64,000 nt of DNA from Thinopyrum elongatum. Taxonomy: Eukaryota > Streptophyta > Magnoliopsida > Poales > Poaceae. The stretch lies in assembly GCA_011799875.1 (NCBI GenBank), contig CM022299.1, positions 29,353,996-29,417,995 on the forward strand. Direction: 5' to 3'. Numbering within the stretch: the stretch's first letter is position 1; the number at the start of each line of letters is the position of its first letter. The notes beneath the pieces were generated by a model. It was not told the DNA's origin, did not search any database, and saw only the letters and a program-made list of their open reading frames with translations. Shown here in pieces: positions 45,113-56,039 of this stretch. The position numbers and the translations under genes were made by a program.

Positions 45113-45294
45113 ATGATGGACGACGGTCTTCCTTCTGTACCAGTGGACGTTAAAGACGTTCCCTCCTTTCTCAGAGATAAACCCCACATGCAGTGGCTAC
45201 ATAAGCAAGATTGAACTTGCAAATATCAAGGCCGCAAGCCTATTGGATATATCAATGAAGTGTGACAGGAACAAGAGTGCTTCTATCAAGCTAT
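45113..45294 (-). pseudogene. Second S1/P1-type nuclease relic, two exons
   Basis: On the minus strand 45294-about 45240 matches the exon at 40751-40696 (IEALLFLSHF) and 45196-45113 matches 40605-40523 (LHVGFISEKGGN, VHWYRRKTVVHH, then a GTAAGG donor). Lesions differ from the first copy. The acceptor before the first exon is AC instead of AG, and the end of that exon with its donor is altered and shortened, losing the Gly-Asp metal-ligand part. The second exon is full length (84 nt, in frame). No later exons are found to the left. Two copies 4.6 kb apart suggest an old tandem gene pair. Confidence 0.78.
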
Positions 45295-45296
45295 GT

Positions 45297-45502
45297 GCAG
45301 TGATCCATACAGAGAAAACATGGTATCTTCAGTAATTCAATATACCAAAAGAGATGTGCTGAAGTTCAATTTGAGTGGCCACAACGTCCATGATTCAGAG
45401 TGGCATGCGAGGATAGAGGCAAGGCTTATGCGCCATGTTTGGATCTGCTCTGTCGCTGCGAGCTCCGTGCGTGGAGCCAGGGCAAAGTTATAGCTAGCTC
45501 CA
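45297..45502. other. Flank between the nuclease relic and the LINE end
   Basis: 45297-45335 is shared with 40753-40800. The rest shows nothing recognisable. The sequence at 45485-45502 should hold one half of the LINE TSD, whose partner lies beyond the window. Confidence 0.45.
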
Positions 45503-45819
45503 TTTTTTTTGATAAAAGAAGGGCTCCCCCCCTCAGATTTTCATTAATGAAAACCATAGCATTCAAACGAACAGATTACCAGACGCAAACCAGAAAATAA
45601 AAGACGAGGCCACTCCCAGTGTTCCTCCCTCTCCAACTCTGGAAACCAACCCCACGATGGGGGCCTGCCAGATTCGGAGCTAACTCCACCCAGAGACATT
45701 TAACAGCATTTTTTGGATGCGACCAGCAAATTACAGACTCCAAAAGCATAAAAGGACCGCTAAGCAAACGAGGTGACAAAAGGAAACTAGCAGCCGCAGC
45801 AGGGTGAAAAGGTTTTGCT

Positions 45820-46912
45820 TCATCCTTCCAGTCGCGCCACGTTGATCTTCCACCCCTGCGCCGATGTGTAGACTTCACTTGCTACTTGCTCTAGCAGTTT
45901 TGCCCCCAGCTCCAGTACCTCTTTTTGGTGCTCCTTTGTCTGCAAAATTGTCCAATCAGCCATCCAATGACACATCAGTTTAATCAAGATCATGGGGTTA
46001 TTCACCCTCTTATTATAAAAAATAATCCCATTTCTACATTTCCAAATAGCCCATAAGAGAGCAGAAACCCCCACCAACACCAGTTTTTTTATCATCTTTC
46101 TTAAACCTATCCAACCACTGCCCAAAGCATTCTTTAATTGAATTCGGGATAGCCTTTAAATCTAAAGAGCATTTAACCAAGCTCCATATTAGAGAGGCCG
46201 CCGTACATGTAAAGAACAGATGATCCACCGTCTCATCTTTCCCACATAGAACACAATTTTTGTCTCCACGTCATCCTCTTTTAAGCAGTGAATCTCTGGT
46301 TAGAATACTTTTTCTATTCACTAACCAGAGAAATATTTTGATTTTAGCTGGAACTTTGGTTTTCCACAGGAATTTCTGTGGAAATCCCATATCAGAGATG
46401 ATCAGTTTTCTATATAAAGATTTGACAGAGAATTTATGATCTGCAGTAAGGGTCCATATTATCTTATCTTCCCCCTCTCCTACCTCAACCTCTTCACATC
46501 TACTTTTCAGACTATTCCACAACCCCAAAGTCTCCCCATACAAAGTTCTCCTAAATCTGAATCCATGCCATCCCTTTTGTAAGGCTTCAACAACTGTTAT
46601 GTTATGCTCAAAGCTTAAATCGTATAGTCTGGGATAGGCTTCTTTCAGAGTTTTCCCCTCTACCCATATATCTTCCCAGAATCTAGTATTTTCCCCATTC
46701 CCTACCTTTTTTTTAGCAAATCTATAGAAAATCTCTTTCACCTGCATCAGTCCAGCCCAGAACTGAGAATCCCCAGGTTTCTTGGAGGCCCTGGAGAGAC
46801 ATTTATCTCCCCCATACTTTCTATATATCACATCCTGCCATAACCCCTTCTCTGTTTCCATTTTCCAAAACCACTTAGCTAGTAGTGCAATGTTCATTAA
46901 TTCCAAATTCAA
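45820..46912 (-). pseudogene. LINE ORF2 C-terminal part (zf-RVT type)
   Basis: 46912-46271 continues RT thumb-side sequence (NIALLAKWFWKMETEKG, ENTRFWEDIWVEG, FSVKSLYRKL), as in the C-terminal half of plant LINE RT proteins. A stop at 46271 interrupts the zinc-finger region, which goes on as CVLCGKDETVDHLFFTC (about 46260-46190; Cys-x2-Cys-His-Cys pattern of the zf-RVT domain). The last stretch, 46125-45820, ends the protein (INVARLEG, stop). One frameshift lies near 46110. The preceding shift is in the C16 run at 46923-46938. Confidence 0.82.
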
Positions 46913-48635
46913 AATCCCTAAGCCCCCCCCCCCCCCCCATTTCTTTGGGTAGGCAGCAAGTTTCCCAATTTACTAAATGATACTTTTTAACATTTTCATC
47001 CTCCTGCCATACTAGTCTGGCTCTGAAAAAATCAGCTTTCTTAATCACCCCTTTGGGGATAACATAAAAGGACATCATGAAGAGTGGGATGTTTGTCAAG
47101 TAAGCTTTAACCAGAGTGATCCTGCCTGCTATAGAGCCCAGCAATTTTCCTTGCCAGCAGCTCCATCTTTTTGCAATTTTATCAGTAACACATCTCCAAT
47201 GTATATTTCTAATTCTAGAATCAGCTACAGGCATTCCTAAATATTTTATGGGGATGTTACCCATTTTGTAGGTTAAGATCTCTTGGTATGTTTGTTGTTT
47301 TTCTTTAGCTTTCCCAAATAGCATCAACTCACTCTTGTGAAAATTAATTTTGAGGCCTGACATTTGTTCAAAAGCCCCCAAGATAAATTTAAGATTTTTA
47401 ACACTCTTTATATCATCCTGCATCAGGAAGATTATATCATCTGCATACTGTAGCATGTTTATCCCTTTATTTCTCTCATCCCCCAGCACCCCTTTAACTA
47501 ACCCATGCTCCAAGGTATTATTCATGAGTATTGCTAAAGCATCAGCAGCTAGGTCAAACAGGAGAGGTGACATAGCATCTCCCTGTCTCAATCCTTTATA
47601 AGTTTTGAAAAAAGGACCAATTTGGTCATTAACCTTTACTCCCACATGACCCCCTCATTGTCTCCATCAACCAGTCACACCATTTATCAGGGAACCCTTT
47701 GAGTTTCAGCATTTGAATCACAAAGGGCCATTTTATTTTATCATATGCCTTCTCAAAGTCCACTTTAAAGATCAGTGCATCTTTTTTCTTAGTATGAAAT
47801 GTATTTAGAGCCTCATGCAAGATCACACCACCCCTTCCATTATGTATCTCCCTTTGATGAAAGCAGTTTGGGTTTTGGAGATGACAGGTGAAACACATTT
47901 AGTTAGTCTGTTCATCAGGACCTTGGTAATAATTTTAAAACTGACATTCAGCAAACAGATTGGTCTAAATTTCTGTATTTGTTTGGCATCAGAAGTTTTT
48001 GGCACTAGAGTAATAATCCCATAGTTTAGTCTGGATATGTTTATTCTCCCGTTGGCAAATTCCTCTACTAAAGCCTTCAGGTCCCACTTGACCAGGTCCC
48101 AGAACTCCTGGTAGAAATCAGCAGGGAATCCATCTGGTCCAGGGCTTTTGTTCTTTTTCATCCCAAAAACCACATCTTCTATCTCTTGTAAGGAAAAGGG
48201 TGCCATTAATCCCTTCTTTTCCTCCTCACTAATTTTTCTCATCTCCACACCTCTCATGGAAATTTGTGCTTCTTCAGGATGACTAAACAAATCTTTGTAG
48301 AATTTGGTAATATATTCCATTAATTTTTCCTCTCCCTCCACCACTTCTCCTTCTTGTTCTAGAGAAATAATCATGTTTTTCCTCCTTCTACCATTCACTT
48401 TTGCATGATAGTATCTAGTGTTGCCATCTCCATCAGTAATCTCTATATCTTTATATCTTTGAAGCCACTTCATCTCCTCCTGCATCATCACTCTTTTTAA
48501 TTGTTTTGACAATTCATTTTGTTCTGTTCTATCTGCCATAGTCATCCCCATGATCTCTGCTTTCTTATCAATTTCATCAAGTTGTTTTGTTATACTAATT
48601 TTAATTTTTCTGTACCATGCATCAATGTTTCTATT
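46875..48635 (-). pseudogene. LINE ORF2 reverse transcriptase, frameshifted
   Basis: 48551-47823 carries the N-terminal RT motifs (KKNKSPGPDGFPADFYQEFW, FRPICLLNVSFKI). 47898-47629 carries the catalytic first Asp (IFKVDFEKAYDKI). 47645-46875 carries GLRQGDAMSPLLF and the catalytic YADD (residues 67-70 of that piece). The three pieces are separated by shifts near 47835 and 47640. A Trp-to-stop TAG at 48636 separates RT from the endonuclease in an otherwise shared frame. The enzyme would prime cDNA at nicked target DNA. Confidence 0.88.
46923..46938. repeat. C16 homopolymer within LINE ORF2
   Basis: On the coding strand it is G16, at a place where RT proteins have a short Gly motif (PKEMGG). 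The frames on the two sides differ, so run-length change is the likely cause of the shift. Confidence 0.8.
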
Positions 48636-49499
48636 CTACCCTTTAGTTTTTTTCCTCAGATTTCTCAGCCTGAGCTGGCATCTTTCCAAGATATCTCCTT
48701 TATATCTTTCATTCCAGGTTTTATATACCAGTTCCTTAAAACCATCCCTCATAGCCCAGGCATTTTCATATCTAAATATGTGTTGGATATCTTGTTTATC
48801 CCCAGTATCCAAAAATAATGGGGTGTGATCAGACACCTCTCTAGCAAAGGCTTGTAATATTGTTAATGGGTATTTTTCTTCCCAGGCAGGGCACATCAGC
48901 ACCCTGTCCAGTTTTTCATAAGTGGGGTCATTCATATTGTTAGCCCAGGTGAATTTTCTTCCATTCAGGGGCAATTCTCTTAGGCCAGCCTGTTCAATAA
49001 TTGCACTGAACATAAAGGTCCACTGATCATTGGCCACAGGTTTGTTCTTCTCTTTCTCATTTCTAATAATATTAAAATCTCCCCCAACCAAACAGGGCAA
49101 GGGATTGTCATGGTATACTCTAGCCAATTCAGCCAGAAAGCCAGCTTTCCCCTCAGTTTGGGCATCCACGTATACAGTGATCAAGTTCCAGTGCATTTTG
49201 ACATTTTTGTCATATATCAGCATCCTCAGAAAATACTCTCCTTTCTCTATGTGCTCCACTTCAAACATATCTTTATTTACTCCCATTAGTATTCCACCAG
49301 ACATTCCTCTGGGTGGATTCCAACACCACTCAAAGTTTCTCCCCCCACACAAATTGTGTAGTTCATTTTTGGAGAAACTCTGTTTGATGGTTTCAGAAAT
49401 CCCAACAAAATCCAGTCTATGATCAATAATCATTTCTTTCACATATCTTTTCTTATAGTCTTGCCCTATCCCTCTTACATTCCAAAAAATTCCTCTCAT
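48636..49499 (-). pseudogene. LINE ORF2 AP-type endonuclease domain
   Basis: The open frame of 287 codons starts at MRGIFWNVRGIG, the usual start of plant LINE ORF2. Catalytic residues of the exonuclease-endonuclease-phosphatase fold are in place: N7, E36 (GISET), D141/N143 (GGDFNII) and SDH at 223-225. It nicks target DNA to start reverse transcription. The Tyr-Gly-Pro motif reads VYVDAQ, a small departure. The frame runs into the TAG at 48636-48638 that cuts it off from RT, so it would be made only as a separate domain. Confidence 0.88.
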
Positions 49500-49703
49500 T
49501 TTCCCCTATTCTTTTACTGTTTTTTGTAATTGTTTTATTATCCCCTCAACCTTTTTCCCCTCAATTTTTATTATGTTTAAGAGACTAATCAGTCTTCTTT
49601 TCTGATTTTCTCCTCTTCAGCACACCAATCCCAAATGAGCGTTTCACACAGTTCACTGCTGGTGAGCTCACTCTACATCCTTTTTTCCCTTAGAAAATAG
49701 CTC

Positions 49704-52571
49704 TCAGTTTCGTAAAAAAAAATCTACCATCTCAGCATTAGAATGTTCCATATCAGAACATAAATCCTCAATATCCACATCACCAGTATCTATGTATACT
49801 GAGTTGTCTTGGGATTTATATTCCTTTCTCTCAGTATCTATCTCTTTTTTCCCTTCATTCACTATGTTTTGGAGATATAATTCCCTTTTGGCATTTTCCA
49901 TCTTCCTAATAATCTCTATGTTTTTATCAACCATATCAATTGAACATCCTAAATCAATACCAACCAAGGAACTAACATGAAGTAAAGAGGGACTATCCAT
50001 GTGTAGATCAGGTTTCTTACCATAATTATCTCTTTCTTCAGCTCTGATTTTTGCCATTTCTTCCACCTTCTGATCTTCTCTTTCTTTGTTTCTCAGGCTT
50101 CTTTTCAGCTCTACCTCCTTCTCTTCTTCACTTTTTTCTAGCACTCCAATCCCATGAATTTCAGCCATTTTCTCTCCAAAATTCCCTGTTGATTCCTGGC
50201 TGGCATTATAGTCAGTAGGCTCATTGTACTTTCTAGAGTCAGTGTCTTGCTTCTTTTCCTGCATCTCTTTTTCATAGTCTTCAACTTCCAGATTTGCCAT
50301 TTCTATTTCATATTGCTCTCTATTGGCTGCCTATTGTATCAGTCTATCAATCTTCTTTTGTTGTTGTTCAATCACCCCTTCTAGTTTTTTCTGATTGAGC
50401 TCCAGTTCACTTATCTTTTTCTCAGCTTTACTCCATAGAGCATTGTGTCTGGCCTTATCTTCTTCAAGGTTTTTTATTTTGTTAAACATAATATCACTTT
50501 CTTTCTACCATTTCCCTCTTTCTAAGTTCATCTCTTTCTGCCACTGTTCCATAGTTTCTTCCACAGCCTTCCTCATCACATCATTCCTCCTATCTATCTC
50601 CTCACTTTGTTTGAGAGATAAGCTTCCCAATGTCACCCCTGCTCTGTTTTTATCTTCTACCTTGGTCTTCTTTCTTTTTTCTTCTTCATTCTCTTTGTCT
50701 TCTAACTCTTCCACAGCCTCACTTTTCCTCTTTTCTTCTTTATACCAGCCCATTTCAACCACTTTCTCCATTTCTGTTTCAATCCTGAACATCAGCAAAT
50801 CAGGAGATGTTATCTCAACATGTAAGGGTATTTTCCCTACATTTCTTATTCCACACTTCACCCTCACCCTTTCTTCATAGATAGTGTCCATATCAATTTC
50901 TAAAATAGGGCCCACTGCTGCAGCCACTTCACACATTCAAAAAAAATGTCTGAAGCAGTCAGGTACTTTTTCAAACTGGACCCATGCAGTGTGCATCTTC
51001 CCAATTGCTTGATGATTAAGAGACCATGGTTGAACTTTGATCACTACCCCAGTCCCCAGCAAATTTAAGTCATTAAATTTTGCAAGCTCCACCAGTTTTG
51101 CTTTGTTAGGAAATCTCATCATATAGCAATTTTTTTCCATATTCTCTTACTCTCCATTGCCATCCCCAGTCAAACATTTCTCCAAAAGCCTTAATCAGCT
51201 CAATCTCATTGATCTGTCCATCCCTAATGATCACCACTCCTAGGGGATTCATATGTTTAGCAATGAGTACATCTTTGTAACTCTGCACCAGCAAAATGCC
51301 CAGGCCTTTGGCAGCATATCCAACATATTTTGGTACAGGTTTCATCTGCTTCAGCAAGTTGCATTCCCCAGTAATGTGATTGTCCCTGCCATAGATTAGA
51401 CAGTGCCCTACTCTGCAATCTCTTGTAGTATGCATGGGATCCTTGCATTTGCCACACACCTGTTTGTTAAATCTATCATTTTGCTTTCTGTCATCTCCAG
51501 CAACCTACTACCATGCTCCTCTGCCTATTTGCTTCCTAGCTCCACAACTTGTCTCAGCCTCAGTCCCCTTGTCACTTTTTTGTGTATTTCTTCCACCCCC
51601 AACTGTCCCTTTCTCTGTTTCTCCTCCACCATTTAGTCGAGCACCTCCCAGACCAGATTCTCCTTGTGTCCCCTAGCATTACTCATCCCCTGAACCAACT
51701 GAGATAGTAAGGCTGCGAGCAACTTCTGCTGTTGATTAGAATCCCCACCAGCGAGCTCACCTGCTTCATTTCCTATCTCTTTTCCTGTACCTTCCAACTC
51801 TTCTTTCTCTATCTCTTCCCTTTGGTCATCAACACCCTTTTGCCCTTCCTTGGCTTGCCAGATCTGTCTTCCCTCATCAGCCCTTCTTGTGAACCCCATT
51901 CCATTACCAGTACCTCTTCCCAGACCATTTCCAGCTCCAGTTCGACCTTTTCCTCTTCCCAAGAAATCCCTAGATCCATCCGTGGAAGAGGATCTATTCC
52001 TCTCCCCACCAAAGTCCCGGCCAACTTGGTTATTTCTGGTATCAAAATTGCCCACACCTCCTCCTCTGTTAAATCTAGCCCCTCCAAACCCTCTTCCAAA
52101 GTTTCCAGCCATCCTTGTCTCCACAAATGGCAGCGTGGGGGTGGGAAACCCTAGTATCTGGGTGTATCTGCCGTCCCCCTCATTCTTCTGTTCCTTTATA
52201 GACCCCCCTCTCAGCCACTCCTCATGGGCCAAGTCACCTTGTGGGCCTCCATCAGCCCACAGGTCCAAGTCCAAATCCATATTTAGAGAAGTCTCCCTCC
52301 CCACCGGGCCACCAAAAATGATTGGAGGTCTTCAGGTTTCTTTTTCTTCACCCTTTTTTATTTTTCCTTCCTTTGCTACCAGCATAGGGGCAACTGGGGT
52401 ATGGGTAATCACCAATTCCCCAAAATCAACCTCTTCTTCCTCATACCAACTGGCAATGGGCTGGATATTTCCACACCTCATATGCTCCTGCATAGTCTGT
52501 GCATCAATCCCTCTTACTTTTGCCCATTTGGTATTAGTATGAGTATCATTGATATTCTTATTCTTTCTACA
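49704..52571 (-). pseudogene. LINE ORF1 (Gag-like, Gly-rich, zinc knuckles), in pieces
   Basis: Minus-strand pieces in order: 52304-51633 with an Arg/Gly-rich segment (FGRGFGGARFNRGGG) and acidic helices; 51459-51106 with one intact CCHC knuckle CGKCKDPMHTTRDC (51456-51415) and a second whose second Cys is Tyr (CLIYGRDNHITGEC); 51140-50937 and 50936-50505 with a DUF4283-like RNA-binding segment (HTAWVQFEKVPDCFRHFF, IGPILEID type); then 50300-49704, a charged, probably coiled-coil tail. Stops and shifts separate the pieces. ORF1 would bind element RNA. The upstream end continues past copia R. Confidence 0.75.
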
Positions 52572-52576
52572 ATATC
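52572..52576. other. Left target-site duplication of copia R (ATATC)
   Basis: ATATC directly before TGTTGGG. The identical 5 bases are at 63347-63351 after CCTTCA. Confidence 0.92.
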
Positions 52577-54339
52577 TGTTGGGAATCAATGCATGGAAAA
52601 CAAAAAAAAATTCTACGCACACGCAATGATCTATCCATGGAGATGCATAGCAACGAGGGGGAGAGTGTGTCTACGTACCCTCGTAGACCGTAAGCGGAAG
52701 CGTTTCACAACGCGGTTGATGTAGTCGAACTTCTTCTCGTGTCAACCGATCAAGTACCGAACGTACGGCACCTCCGCGTTCTGCACACGTTCAGCTCGGT
52801 GACGTCCCTCGCCCTCTTGATCCAACAAGATGTGGAGGTAGTAGATGAGTTCCATCAGCACGACGGCGTGGTGACGGTGATGGTGAAGTGATCCTCGCAG
52901 GGCTTCGCCTAGGCACTACGAAGATATGACCGGGGGTGTAAACGGTGGAGGGGGGGCGCCGCATACGGCTAACAATTGATCTGATGTGTGCTACGCCCCC
53001 CCCCCCCCCACATATATATAGGTGGGAGGGAGAGGGAAGGCAGCCAGGAGGCGCCCAAGTAGGCCGAATCCTACTTGGGTCTCCCCTTGGCCGCGCCCCC
53101 CTGCCATATTTGCCGGAGGGGAAAGGAAAGGGGGGAGAGGTGGAAGGAAGGGGGAATCCTATTCCCTTTCTTTCCTTTCCTCCTTCCCCTTTCCTTCTCC
53201 ATCTTGGCTGGCCCATATGGGGGGCGCACCAGCCCCTTGTGGCTGGTGTGTTTCCCCTTTTGGCCCATAAGGGCCATATCTTTTGCCGGGGGTGCCCGGA
53301 ACCCCTTCCGGTGACCCGATAAGTACCCGGTGACCCCCGAAACACTTACGGTGTCCGAATACCATCGTCCTATATATCAATCTTTACCTCTCGACCATTT
53401 TGAGACTCCTCGTCATGTCTGTGATCTCATCCGGGACTCCGAACAACATTCGGTCACCAAATCACATAACTCATATAATATTATATCGTTAACGAACGTT
53501 AAGCGTGCGGACCCTACGGGTTCGAGAACTATGTAGACATGACCGAGACACCTCTCCGGTCAATAACCAATAGCGGAACCTGGATGCTCATATTGGCTCC
53601 TACATATTCTACAAAGATATTTATCGGCCGAACCGTTATGACAACATACGTAATTCCCTTTGTCCATCGGTATGTTACTTGCCCGAGATTCGATCGTCGG
53701 TATCTTCATACATAGTTCAATCTCGTTATCGGCAAGTCTCTTTACTCGTTCCGTAATACATCACCTCGTGACCAACTCCTTAGTCGTTTGCTTGCAAGCT
53801 TATGATGTGTATTAGCGAGAGGGCCCCGAGATACCTCTCCGAAACTCGGAGTGACAAATCATAATCTCAATCTATGCCAACTCAACAAATACCTTCGGCG
53901 ATACCTGTAGAGCATCTTTATAATCACCCAGTTACGTTGTGATGTTTGATAGCACACAAGGCATTCCTCTGGTATCCGGGAGTTGCATAATCTCATAGTC
54001 GAAGGAATATGTATTTGACATGAAGAAAGCAATAGCAATAAAACTGAACGATCATTATGCTAAGCTAACGGATGGGTCTTGTCCATCACATCATTCTCCT
54101 AATGATGTGATCCTGTTATTAAATGACAACTCATGTCCATGGTCAGGAAACCTTAACCATCTTTGATCAACGAGCTAGTCTAGTAGAGGCTTACTAGGGA
54201 CACGGTGTTTGTTTATGTATTCATACATGTATTATGGTTTCCGATCAATACAATTCTAGCATGAATAATAAACCTTTATCATGAATAAGGAAATATAAAA
54301 TAACAACTTTATTATTGCCTCTACGGCATATTTCCTTCA
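52577..54339 (-). repeat. 3' LTR (element sense) of R, 1763 bp
   Basis: It begins TGTTGGGAATCAATGC and ends CATATTTCCTTCA on the plus strand. It has a C14 run (52996-53009) followed by CATATATATAGG, the TATA region, which the partner LTR lacks. Confidence 0.93.
53011..53022 (-). promoter_or_regulatory. TATA box of the R 3' LTR
   Basis: On the minus strand CCTATATATATG, matching the TATA context of the element A LTRs. It is present only in this LTR of R. Confidence 0.6.
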
Positions 54340-54352
54340 ATCTCCCACTTGC
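54340..54352 (-). other. Polypurine tract of R
   Basis: The minus strand reads CAAGTGGGAGAT directly before TGAAGG of the LTR. Confidence 0.7.
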
Positions 54353-54372
54353 ACTAGAGTCAATAATCTAGA

Positions 54373-55964
54373 TTACATCATAATGATTCTAACACCGATG
54401 GAGTCTTGGTGCTGATCATGTTTTGCTCGTGGAAGAGGCTTAGTCAACGGGTCTGCTACATTCAGATCCGTATGTATCTTGCAAATTTCTATGTCTCCAT
54501 CCTTGACTTGTTCACGAATGGAGTTGAAGCGTCTCTTGATGTGTTTGGTTCTCTTGTGAAACCTGGATTCCTTCGCCAAGGCAATTGCTCCAGCGTTGTC
54601 ACAAAAGATTTTCATTGGATCCGATGCACTAGGTATTACACCTAAATCGGATATGAACTCCTTCATCCAGACTCCTTCATTTGCTGCTTCCGAAGCAGCT
54701 ATGTACTCCACTTCACACGTAGATCCCGCCACGACGCTTTGCTTGGAACTGCACCAACTGACAGCTCCACCATTCAATATAAATACGTATCTGGTTTGTG
54801 ACTTGGAGTCATCCGGATCAGTGTCAAAGCTAGCATCGACGTAACCATTTACGACGAGCTCTTTATCACCTCCATAAACGAGAAACATATCCTTGGTCCT
54901 TTTCAGGTACTTTAGGATGTTCTTGACCGTTGTCCAGTGATCCACTCCTGGATTACTTTGGTACCTCCCTGCCAGACTTATGGCAAGGCACACATCAGGT
55001 CTGGTACACAGCATAGCATACATGATAGAACCTATGGCTGAAGCATAGGGAATGACTTTCATTTTCTCTCTATCTTCTGCAGTGGTCGGGCATTGAGTCT
55101 TACTCAACTTCACACCTTGCAACACAGGCAAGAACCCTTTCTTTGACTGATCCATTTTGAACTTCTTCAAAACTTTATCAAGGTATGTGCTTTGTGAAAG
55201 TCCTATTAAGCGTCTCGATCTATCCCTATAGATCTTGATGCCCAATATATAAGCAGCTTCACCGAGGTCTTTCATTGAAAAATTCTTATTCAAGTATCCT
55301 TTTATGCTATCCAGAAATTCTATATCATTTCCAATCAACAATATGCCATCCACATATAATATCAGAAATGCTACAGAGCTCCCACTCACTTTCTTGTAAA
55401 TACAGGCTTCACCGAAAGTCTGTATAAATCCATATGCTTTGATCACTTCATCAAAACGTATATTCCAACTCCGAGATGCTTGCACCAGTCCATAGATGGA
55501 TCGCTGGAGCGTGCACACTTTGTTAGCACCTTTAGGATCGACAAAACCTTCTGGTTGCATCATATACAATTCTTCCTTAAGAAATCCATTAAGGAATGCA
55601 GTTTTGACGTCCATTTGCCAGATATCATAATCAAAAATGCCACAATTGCTAACATGATTCGGATGGACTTAAGCATCGCTACGGGTGAGAAAGTCTCATC
55701 ATAGTCAACCCCTTGAACTTGTCGAAAACCTTTTGCGACAAGTCGAGCTTTATAGACAGTAACATTACCATCAGCGTCAGTCTTCTTCTTGAAGATCCAC
55801 TTATTTTCTATGGCTTGCCGATCATCGGGCAAATCCACCAAAGTCCATACTTTGTTCTCATACATGGATCCTATCTCAGATTTCATGGCCTCAAGCCATC
55901 TGTCGGAATCTGGGCTCATCATAGCTTCTTCATAGTTCGTAGGTTCGCCTTGGTCTAGTAACAT
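54373..55964 (-). pseudogene. pol of R, RT and RNase H
   Basis: 55964-55560 holds the RT start (NKWIFKKKTDADGNV, YDETFSPVAML). A shift near 55640 leads to a 413-codon open stretch, 55614-54373. In it LNGFLKEELYMMQPEGF and SRSWNIRFDEVI are followed by the catalytic box LYVDGILLIGN, where the second Asp is Gly (residue 90, codon 55345-55347). RNase H is full length (YVDASFDTDPDDSK, GSTCEVEYIAASEA, FCDNAGAIALA, RTKHIKRRFNSIRE, HTDLNVADPLTKPLP), unlike copies A, B and C. The Gly change should abolish polymerase activity, even if frames were open. Confidence 0.92.
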
Positions 55965-56039
55965 GACTTTCAGTACAGGATTGTCGTACCACTCTGGTGC
56001 GGATCGTGTTCTGGTTGAACTACGAAGTTCTGTAGTAAC

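Noticed and set aside
52945..53345. Overlapping proline/glycine-rich frames near 53.0-53.3 kb
   Set aside because: Inside the R 3' LTR, over C and GGA-rich runs, open in several frames at once and disrupted in the partner LTR.
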